Source: Schoenoplectus triqueter
Lineage: Eukaryota > Streptophyta > Magnoliopsida > Poales > Cyperaceae
Assembly: GCA_964058805.1 (NCBI GenBank)
Contig: CAXKVV010001974.1
Location: 1-27,061 of the forward strand
Reading direction: 5' to 3'
Length of the DNA: 27,061 nt
Below, in pieces: positions 19,466 to 27,061 of this stretch (positions are counted from its first letter, which is position 1; every line of letters starts with the position of its first letter). A model generated the notes under the pieces. It did no database searches and was not told where the DNA came from. It worked only from the letters and a program-made list of their open reading frames with translations. A program made the position numbers and the translations under genes.

Positions 19466-21149
19466 TTGGAAGATTACTTCTTTTACACTAATTGTCTATT
19501 TTAACAATTAGTATTTTGTTCTATTTTACTTCTACTCTTGTTTCTTGATCTAGTTATCGTATTCTATATTTTTTCTACATTTTTAAGTTGTAGTTAAAAT
19601 CTTGATTTTGGTCTCTATTAGTCTTGATTTTTTTAGAGTAATTTGAATAGGATTACCAAACCAGTTAAAATTGTATCGACTTGTATTAATCATATCTTGA
19701 TAATTAGGTTAACTACTGCCCTTAGACTCTCATTTTTTTTATCACTATATTTACATATTATGTACAGAGTAACAAACAAATAAATAATAGGATCTGACTA
19801 ACAATCTCCCAGAACAAATTTCCTAAGAAAAATTTTCCTCCTTAATTTTTTATTTTTGATAAAAAAAATACATCATCTGTAATTATTTTTTTTATTTTTG
19901 ACAATAAAAATATGTCTCGATAAATGAGTTAGATAAGCAAGTTACATATTTTTATAGTGAATCAAATATTTAAATATGAGACTCAAACATTTATATTGAT
20001 TGTCTGTAAAAAATAACAAAAGATAGAAAAAAGTCTTGAAAAATAAAATCACATAGGAGAAAATTTTGATGACAGTAACAAGAGAGATATAGAAAAAAGA
20101 ACATTAAAAAAATATATGAAAGAAGAGAGAGAAAAAAATAATATTTTATTTAATATCTATTGATATATTATCATTTCCTATTAAAAATAACGAATAGCAA
20201 AAGAATAAATAATATTTTATTTAATATCTAATACGTATCTTTATTCGCATTTTAGATTATATGTATCTGAAAAATAAATAATAAGACAGACGTCATTTGG
20301 CTACTGTCCGTAAAAGTAAATATCCGGTCCATTTCCAGTCCTAATGTCATCGACAGCCCTGCACAACCCTAATTTCATTGATAGTCCTGTGCAGCCCTAA
20401 TTTCATTGATTGTCCTGTACAACCCTATATCATATATGCACTTACCGAATATTACCCGATCGAAAGTTTTTTATATGGATAATGCCTATTCAAATATTGG
20501 TATGGATATAGTATTGGCAACGGTCTGATTCGGTTCAGATCTCCCCGATCTAAGGGTAAACACGAATCTTACCATTCTGAATCTGAATTAACTATGGATC
20601 TCACACGGTCTGAGTTGGGAGAGATCATGGCCATGGATTTTTATGAAACAGATTGATCCGTTAAGATATTTTTAATATTTTAGATAATGATTTTTAATAT
20701 TAATTATTTATATTTAAATATTTAATATATAATATATTATTTAATATATATTATAAAATTAATATTATTTTCCATTATAATGGATAGATATTATGAATTT
20801 TAATATTTTAAATTTAATAATATATTTTTAAATAATAAATAGTATTAAAAACATTATTTTAATATCTATTTTAATAGATTTTATAAATTTTAAGTGAATT
20901 TATATTTATATTTAATAATATAAACATATTACCTATTAAAAATATCTATATTCATATTTGTATTCGGAAAATTAGAAACTAAATAATTCTGATCACTATC
21001 ATATCTGTGTGCATTTCAATTATGGGATGGACGGAGTCTGTTAACGTCTTACAGCATTTATATTCTATTGTCAAATAAATTATCAAATTTTATTTAATAA
21101 TTATTATTTTAATCTGAAGATGCAAAAGACGAGACAGGAAAGGAAAAAA
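19466..21149. other. Intergenic, AT-rich with short repeats
   Basis: No gene seen. It contains a 24-bp direct repeat starting aaataatattttatttaata at 20137 and 20207, a 28-bp minisatellite at 20340-20423, and an extremely AT-rich stretch at 20655-20960. Confidence 0.6.
20340..20423 (+). repeat. 28-bp minisatellite, three units
   Basis: Units start at 20340, 20368 and 20396, each cctaat(g/t)tcat(c/t)ga followed by (a/t)g(c/t)cctg(c/t/g) and ending (c/g)a(a/g)c. Units differ mostly by C/T and G/A changes. Confidence 0.9.
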
Positions 21150-21442
21150 AACTCTTCGCTCGCGCGCAAAGAAAACTGATCCCCAATTTTCATTTCTTTC
21201 TCCGTCCCTCCCCAATCCCTCTTTTCTCTGCTGCCTCAGCTACCCCACCAGCACAAGCTCTATCCAAAAGTCATCAGCTCTCGTGCTTGAGCGGGCAGCT
21301 GCGATTGGCGATGAGGGAGGCTATCACCATCAACTCCAGTCAGCTTAGAGTGAGAGAATTCCTCACTGATCCGGAGATGTACGCCAATGTCAGGCTCTGA
21401 ATTCGAACCTTTTATGAGTTCAGAGAATCGTATGGCGTTGAG
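21150..21442 (+). other. Possible 5' exon of an unrecognised gene
   Basis: This block is GC-richer than its surroundings and has the look of a plant 5' leader: a gctcgcgcgc word, a long pyrimidine tract (21190-21235), and a donor-like GAG|GTGAGA at 21442/21443. An ATG at 21311 opens a 29-codon frame (starts MREAITINSSQ) ending at TGA. A second ATG at 21391 opens a frame that stays open to the donor (MSGSEFEPFMSS...). On the minus strand a 93-codon frame (21260-21541) is also open. I recognise no family and see no following exon, so both strand and coding status are unsure. Confidence 0.3.
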
Positions 21443-22379
21443 GTGAGAAGAGTTGCCTAACTGACCTCTTGATGTGTTTTCTAGAAAAGAACTAGATTGG
21501 GATATATTTCCGGAGGTAATCTCATGTTCGGAACACCTCACCTTAGGACTGATTTTTCAAAACTCAAGTAGATTCATTCAGCAGATGTGTGCGAATGTAG
21601 ATTTAAATTAATTTTATCATTTGGTTTGTCATGGTTGGCTTGTGCTTTGTAGTGGGCTTTTAGTTTAATTCAGGTTACTATTGTCTCACCATAACCTAAT
21701 TCAGGTTTCTAGTTTGGATTAGACTAATTATCATTTTACTCAATATCTGTTTGTATTGTTCTCATTTGTGGGGCATTCAGGTCCGAATAATTTGAAGTTT
21801 ATATGTTGTGGTTTAAATTTAATCAAGAGTGCTGACATTACTTTATTGTTGAACTCTTTTTAAGTTCCAGCTCGAATACAAAGAATGGCCCTATTTATGT
21901 TTTTAAATTAGGGTCACTAGTATTTTTTTTTGAGGGAAAAACTGATAAAGTGCCAATTGTATTGGAGGTTACTTATTGAAAATTAAATGAAGTATAATTC
22001 CAGAAGCATCTGTCATTAGTACATTTTTTTTTCAATTCAATCCAATAATAATATATCTTGTCTCTGTAATGACTTCATATATTACTTGAATAAGTATACA
22101 TGAGAGTTTAAAATACAAAAATTAAAGTATCAATGTAGTATTTCCAACTAAAAATATCAGAGATAATAAAAAGGCTGGACATGTTGGGTTATAGCCATCC
22201 TGGCTTTGTTTGTTGATATTTTCGGCATGATTTTCAGGTTTAACTTATTTTAGATTTGTCAGATCATCGCTTGGTCGTTTTACCAGTTGGCTCAGTTCGT
22301 TCTTGTTTTCATATTTATATATTTCAATAACATATTCTGATAAAATGTTATCAGACCAGCTTCTATGATTAAAAAGAAA

Positions 22380-22530
22380 AATTGACGGAAGAGACTTAAG
22401 AGAGATGCTTAAAAATTTTTGACGGAAGAGAGGGACGTCGCGCGCCATAAATTTTGTCGCGCGAAAAAGTTTAGACAATTTCAACGATGCAGCAGTTCTT
22501 CCTCCCAAGCGACGATTTAGTGTTAGTATT
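22380..22530 (+). repeat. CpG-rich block with short repeats
   Basis: tgacggaagaga occurs twice (about 22383 and 22420) and gtcgcgcg twice (about 22436 and 22457) within an otherwise AT-rich area. It looks like a fragment of a dispersed repeat; ends were not found. The minus-strand frame at 22245-22508 crosses it without a recognisable domain. Confidence 0.5.
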
Positions 22531-23114
22531 TAGAATATTTCGCCAAAAAAAGAGGAAAAAAACATTTAGCATTAGGCAATAAGGACTCGGTTCTCGGTAG
22601 GATTTGCATCTTTATTTGGACGTGGGAAATTTTATGGTTTTAACTTTTAGTTATTATCTAATCTTTCATTGTATTAAATTAGTTTTTCCTTTTAAAAAAT
22701 ATTAAATTACTTCTATTTAATAAAAAAATCTAAATTAGTATTTAAAATTTTAACTATATCAAATAAATATTTGAATTCTTGAAAGAAACCAATTTGATCT
22801 TTAGATTAAAAAAACTAATTTAATTATTGAACTTTCATTTGTGAGGTGTCATTCTTTTAACTTGAATATCTCTTAAAAAATTTAAAGACTAATTTGGTGC
22901 AGATGAAAATTTAGGGTTCATTTTAATCTTTTTACGAAAATTTAGGAACAAAAATGAACTTTTACTTTGTATTTTATGTGAAAAAAAATTGGAATAAAGA
23001 TAGTGAATTTTTCTATTAAATGAAATATAGATAGTGAAATTTTAGTTTCAATATATATTCGAAAAATTCATTTTGTTATATTATTTATTTAAAATTTGTG
23101 ATGGAGATTAATTA
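22531..23114. other. Intergenic, no gene seen
   Basis: AT-rich. Words such as aaaatttaggaacaaaaatgaa around 22860-22970 resemble dispersed plant repeats, but no element could be delimited. Confidence 0.5.
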
Positions 23115-23120
23115 ACACAT
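23115..23120. repeat. Left part of hAT target duplication
   Basis: acacat, repeated at 26280-26285 directly after the right terminus. hAT duplications are 8 bp; here only six bases agree, so two have probably mutated (acacatag against acacatgt). Confidence 0.65.
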
Positions 23121-23122
23121 AG

Positions 23123-23132
23123 AGTGGCGGAT
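23123..23132 (+). repeat. hAT left terminal inverted repeat
   Basis: AGTGGCGGAT core, preceded by G where the partner has C. Confidence 0.85.
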
Positions 23133-23415
23133 CCAGCATCTTGAATAAGTCTAGGCACACTAAATAAATTATCAAAATTAATATAAACACAAATTCACAA
23201 CAAAACAGTTTTAATATAAAATCATATTAAATTTCTTTTACTAATCCAATACTATTACAAAATACTGTTGCTTTTTACAACCACGAGTTTGATCAGCAAA
23301 CTATAGTCAAAAGTTCTATAATACCTTTCTAATTTCTAGTCAAAAGTATACAAAGAAAACAAAATCATTATAATAGAAGCAATAATCCTCGATGTGTCTT
23401 CATGTTCTGAAATCT

Positions 23416-25219
23416 TTACATTATTGTCTCGTTAGTGACACAACTGAAAACATATTTTTCAATATACGTAATCAAATTATCATTCATCCATCCATCTCCC
23501 ATTCGATTCCTTAAATGGGTTTTAACTATGCTCATAGCAGAAAATGCCCTTTCAACACTTGCTGTTGCAACGGGTAAAATTAAAACCAACTTGACCAACT
23601 TATGTACTAGCGGATAAAGCAATTTTTTCCTCTTCGCAACTAGTTTCTCAACAAGATCACCTATTCCATTTAGTTGCGAAAACTCACCATCACTTTGCAC
23701 ATCAAGTATATAACATTCAAGTTGTGACTCCAAAACACAAAGCTCTCTTCTAGAGAAGTCATTTGAGTAAAAATTAGTCAATTCAATCAACTTCATTTTA
23801 TCAAACGCATGAAAGTTATTCGATGGATTTAGACATGACATACATCGAAATAACTCTGTGCTTCCTTCTGTGAAGCGATTATTGAGTTCTTGAAGTATCA
23901 TGTCAATCACAGCATAAAAAAAACTCAACACAATAGAAATGTCGATTAATCATACCTTCAACCCGTTGCTGTGATCGTTTGGCAACCCACATGTCCTCCA
24001 TATTCAAAACATCAATTTTAAATATAAAATGAAAAGACTGAACCTCATCCAACAAGGAGTCCCAACCATTATCTCGTAGGTCTTGCAAACGAAATTTCGC
24101 TATTGTAACCAATGACACCGCATTCATGATGTCTTGCTCCTTTCTTTGCAATGCTTGTGATAGCTCCTTAGTTATACCTAAAAATAAAATCAAATGTTAT
24201 AAGAGCTTCTATCAAATTTGAAGCATTAGCTTTCTGTTTCCAATCTTCCCCCTTCTCCACAACATCCTTGAGCACTTCTAGAATAGAGTCAAACATCAAA
24301 AGTAAATTTACCATAGATTTATAATGTGAACTCCACCTTGTGTCGCCTGAACGTGCAAGACCAGTTTCTTGATTTAAGCCTCTTCCAGTTGGAAGGTCAC
24401 CATCTTCAAGAGCCTCTTTTATCTTAGCAGCTTGCTTCTCACATAATTTGTCATGTCTTTTACATGAAGCCCCAACAATATTTTGCGCACTAGAAATCCA
24501 ATTAAAAAGATGTGCAATGCGTTGATGGTTTGTAGCCACTACTATTAGAACAAGCTGGAGTTGATGTGCAAAGTAATGCACATAATAAGCAGAGCTATTC
24601 TCTTTCAAAATTAATGTCTTTAACCCGTTGAATTCACCTTGCATATTGCTAGCTCCATCATAGCCTTGCCCATGGAGACAGGAAAAACTTAACCCGTACT
24701 TACTAAAAAGCTCTTGAAGTGAGGCTTTGAGTGAGATTGCAGTAGTCTCTACCACATGGAGCGAGGTTATGAGCGATGTTTCGTCCTCTGATATGTTCAT
24801 CAAGGCCCTTCTTACACTTCCAATTTTTATAACCCGTGATTGTAAAAGCATCTCCACCACCCTCTTGATTCTCCATCTTAAAAAGATAACAATACAAACA
24901 ATATGCTGCATCCTTTTGTATACTATACTCCAACCATGAGGGATATTCATTGTACCAGGCTTTATTAAATCTCTTTAACTTATCCCAAAAAGAGTTTGAG
25001 GGAAATTATGCACGGGCTGACAGGGACCCCTTTGTAAATATTCTCTTCTTATTTTATCATGATCATTTGGATGATAATTGGACATGGGTGGTCGAAGGCC
25101 ATGATCAGAAGGGGCAACAAAGTTCGATTCAAAAGCTAATATTGTTCTCTTACGGCATGGTTCTTGATCTTTAGTACCAAATATGGGTTTAAGTGCCTTC
25201 TTAAAATACCTATCCATAA
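23416..25219 (-). pseudogene. hAT transposase (TTF zinc finger/DUF4371/hATC), broken
   Basis: This is the TTF-type zinc-finger/hAT-dimerisation protein common in plants, normally about 750-800 residues. The ATG at 25217 follows an acceptor-like TTTTTTGCAG. The N-terminus has YHPNDHDKIRREYLQRGPCQ (frame A). A one-base indel near 24990 moves to frame B for the zinc-finger part (WLEYSIQKDAAYCLYCYLFK). Near 24795 a deletion removes roughly 200 residues, including the DUF4371 start with its first catalytic Asp region, and returns to frame A at SLHVVETTAISLK. Then come GQGYDGASNM and RSGDTRWSSHYKS. A small deletion near 24180 and an extra T in a T8 run (23916-23923) precede the hATC dimerisation motif ATASVERAFSAMSIVKTHLR. 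Non-functional. Confidence 0.93.
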
Positions 25220-25814
25220 CTGCAAAAAATCTTATCAGCAACCTAATAATTTCACAATTTCAGCATTATAATAAGTTAATACTAGACAATATAATGAAGG
25301 AAATCCAAATTTAAGTATTCAATTTCTCAAGGTATGAGGTGAATGAGGTGAATGAACTTTACATTCAAATTTCTCAAGGTCGTCTAATCTGAGTAAAAGA
25401 AATAAAAAACTTTTGTTAAACACTCAAACCTAGTTACTAATGATACATCATACATCTTCCAGTTTTCTCTGGCATAACCATCATCATGATCGCAAATGTA
25501 TATATGTTTAACAATTATTTTGTCAAAGCATTTTCTCATCCATTTCCTATTTCTCCTCTCCAAGATAATTGAATGATACAGATGAAATGTCTAAAATTCT
25601 AATTCTCCATAATCGAGTTCTAAATTGTAACATGTAAGTCATATACTGAGTTGTACCATATTATGGGCTTATGGCCGACCTAACTAAATTAAATTCTAAG
25701 TTCCCAAGTGAAAAATTCCATGTACTTTATGGGAATCAAATAAACCTGATTAGGAATAAATTAACCGACACTCGAATACTCAATCGAAGGAATAAATTAG
25801 GAATCAAAGATTAC
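25220..25814 (-). other. Putative intron in transposase 5' leader
   Basis: The donor CAG|GTAATC (GT at 25814-25813) and acceptor TTTTTTGCAG (ending 25220) bracket AT-rich sequence. The acceptor lies two bases before the transposase ATG, so the upstream exon would be untranslated. Confidence 0.5.
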
Positions 25815-25829
25815 CTGAGTAATTTCGTG

Positions 25830-25980
25830 TAGCCGTGGGGCCATGGGAGGCGTTAGGCGACAGGGGCGGAGGTGTGACGCGGTAGCACGAAGGTGAGGCG
25901 CGGTCGCGCGGAGGTGTGACAGACTGACAGTGGCACAGAGGTCAGGAGGTGCGACAATGACGCGGAGGTCAGGAACGCTT
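25830..25980 (-). promoter_or_regulatory. CpG-rich leader with short repeats in hAT
   Basis: A GC-rich island within AT-rich DNA holds the word gcggaggtgtgac twice (25866-25878 and 25908-25920) and several gaggtcagga-type variants. It lies in the presumed untranslated first exon of the transposase. The 98-codon minus-strand frame (25797-26093) across it is repeat-driven. Confidence 0.55.
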
Positions 25981-26268
25981 ATTTTGTGAACGAGTATGTG
26001 CGAATGGGTCAGAAGAATGAAAAGGAATATTAAGAGAGAACAATAATGGTTAGAGCAGAAAATGAGAGAAGAATTAAGAGTTGTGGGCTTCATTATTTCA
26101 ATCTCAAAGTCTAGACGTTTACATATGGGAGACCCAACTTTTTAATCAAGCCCAAAAACTTATATAATTCCACCTCTATTTTTTCTGGGCTAGAATAAAA
26201 ACTTTTTACTCGTATAATTTCGAAATTTAAGTTCAGACACTTAGGCCCTAAGCTTGCCTTGTGTGTGC

Positions 26269-26278
26269 ATCCGCCACT
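26269..26278 (-). repeat. hAT right terminal inverted repeat
   Basis: ATCCGCCACT, the inverse of AGTGGCGGAT at 23123-23132; G at 26279 is the outermost base. Confidence 0.88.
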
Positions 26279-26279
26279 G

Positions 26280-26403
26280 ACACATGTAAGAAAGTTGCAA
26301 TTACGCAAAAGGCGGACCCTGAACTGCAGAAGAGGGACAGCAGGAGAAAAAGGAAATACAGATAAACGGTGGGTTCGACGTGGCAGGAGGGATAGAGAAG
26401 TTC
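26280..26403 (+). promoter_or_regulatory. NAXD 5' UTR/proximal promoter remnant
   Basis: Only 124 bases separate the hAT terminus from the NAXD start codon. They begin with acacat, the presumed target duplication, and are A/G-rich. No TATA box is seen here, so the core promoter may be TATA-less or lie inside or beyond the transposon. Confidence 0.5.
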
Positions 26404-26781
26404 ATGTGGCTTTCTTCCTCCTCTTCCTGCACTGTGCTCAGGAGACAACTCTTCCTGATCCGATCTCTCGGTGAGTCGTACACTTCGAGAACCTCTCACT
26501 GCCGAATGGAGAGAGCACACTGTTCGTCGATCTCCCCGCCCGAGGCCGATGCTGAAGGCGTTATTCGGAAGATAACTCCGGTTCTTGATCGAACCCGCTA
26601 CAAAGGCCAAGCTGGTACTCTTGTTTCATCACTGTTATCCTCCTTTGAACTGAAGTTTGATTAATGTGGGGGTGCTTATGTAGGCGTTGTTACTGCATTT
26701 GTAGGTAAAATTGCAGTTATAGGCGGATGCCGCGAGTACACTGGTGCTCCCTATTTTACTGCTATATCCGCCTTAAAAATT
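26404..26781 (+). CDS. NAXD: ATP-dependent (S)-NAD(P)H-hydrate dehydratase, 5' part
   Basis: NAXD repairs hydrated NADH and NADPH (the S forms) back to NAD(P)H at the cost of ATP; it has a ribokinase-like fold. Exon 1 codes from 26404 to 26614 and exon 2 covers 26705-26781. The intron (26615-26704, 90 bp) is GT..AG, phase 1. The joined product ends with [19 protein letters not shown] followed by [17 protein letters not shown] and TAISALKI, the conserved N-terminal core of the family. The first about 35 residues are rich in Ser, Arg and Leu with few acidic residues, like a plastid or mitochondrial transit peptide. An in-frame second ATG at 26506 (MERAHCSS) could give a cytosolic form. The next donor is ATT|GTTAGT at 26782; the rest is beyond the window. 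Confidence 0.95.
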
Positions 26782-27061
26782 GTTAGTTATTTCCTTTAGC
26801 TCAACATCTCTTGTTTCTATTGCGGTTGTTATGTTTTAATTCAGCAATTGAGGTAAGCTGGGAGCGAAATGGGTAAAGTTGACCCTTTTTAAGAATAAAT
26901 TGCATAATTCATGGTAATCAAGGCTTAATTCGCTTCTGAATAAAGGTGTTTTTTATATATGTTGTTCCTGTCAAACAGAAAAGACTGTTAATAGTTGTGC
27001 ACTACCTAAAATTTCAGCTTACTGGATATAAATTGAAGCACTTATTCTTAATTTTGTGGCA
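26782..27061 (+). other. NAXD: NAXD intron 2 (partial)
   Basis: Starts GTTAGT after a complete Ile codon (phase 0). It is T-rich, and the expected continuation of the protein after ALKI (Gly-Ala-Asp...) is not found before the window ends. Confidence 0.8.

Larger units (their letters stand above)
23122..26279 (-). mobile_element. hAT element, 3.16 kb, inactive
   Basis: The left terminus gagtggcggatccagc (23122) and the right terminus, reverse-complemented cagtggcggatgcac (26279), share AGTGGCGGAT. Shared acacat words flank them. Inside, the minus strand carries a 5' leader exon ending at a CAG|GTAATC donor (25815), an intron (25220-25814), and a transposase open from the ATG at 25217 down to 23416 in pieces. 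The 5' end of the element, with its CpG-rich promoter, faces NAXD, whose ATG is 125 bp from the element end. The transposase is broken, so any movement needs a transposase supplied elsewhere. Confidence 0.9.

Noticed and set aside
22245..22508. 87-codon minus-strand frame
   Set aside because: Crosses the CpG-rich repeat fragment, no domain and no splice context.
25797..26093. 98-codon minus-strand frame with HLRAT repeats
   Set aside because: It is a repeat-driven reading of the GC-rich transposase leader, which ends at a splice donor upstream of the real ATG.
26248..26610. Minus-strand frames over the NAXD first exon
   Set aside because: They are antisense shadows of the NAXD coding exon and span the transposon terminus.
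1..27061. CRISPR array, tandem regulatory array or prokaryote-like gene cluster
   Set aside because: No regularly spaced repeats of that kind and no compact gene arrangement; the window is ordinary plant nuclear DNA.

Overview
The window is nuclear DNA of a flowering plant, probably a dicot. It is AT-rich, its protein-coding exons have GT..AG introns, and most of it is transposable-element sequence of typical plant families. Three gene-level units stand out. (1) A complete two-exon DUF1685-family gene lies on the minus strand (9700-10856). (2) The first two coding exons of NAXD, ATP-dependent NAD(P)H-hydrate dehydratase, lie on the plus strand (26404-26781) and run off the right edge. (3) A weakly supported transcribed-looking block lies around 21150-21442.

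Left part (1-5842) is a three-layer transposon nest. A Mutator-like foldback MITE (25-5832, with 9/10-bp flanking duplications) was split by a minus-strand, Ty1/copia-like LTR retrotransposon (76-5470). That element has two LTRs, a decayed gag, a degenerate initiator-Met primer site and a polypurine tract, but no recognisable pol. Its left LTR was then hit by a 525-bp MITE with a perfect 8-bp duplication. From 5843 to 9255 there is AT-rich intergenic DNA with several long-inverted-repeat MITEs and relics.

Middle part (9650-11030) holds the DUF1685 gene with a CT microsatellite in its 5' leader and a TATA-like box. From 11200 to 16070 there is a hAT-Ac-like relic, a second copia-type LTR (minus strand) carrying a 188-bp hAT MITE with perfect 8-bp duplications, a second copy of the Mutator-like MITE with perfect 9-bp duplications, and another foldback MITE.

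From 16999 a third copia-type LTR (plus strand) is interrupted by a 5'-truncated RTE-type LINE (17801-19311). The LINE has a 17-bp target duplication, a (TTG)n tail and a small inversion at its 5' junction. From 19450 to 23114 there is AT-rich DNA with a 28-bp minisatellite and the possible 5' exon.

Right part: a 3.16-kb hAT element (23122-26279) with a broken minus-strand transposase sits with its 5' end only 124 bp upstream of the NAXD start codon. The NAXD promoter and the transposase promoter are therefore arranged head to head.

No CRISPR, operon or other prokaryotic-type system is present, and I saw no convincing unknown multi-gene system. The interest lies in the nesting order, the regulatory consequences of the hAT insertion, and the insertion footprints.
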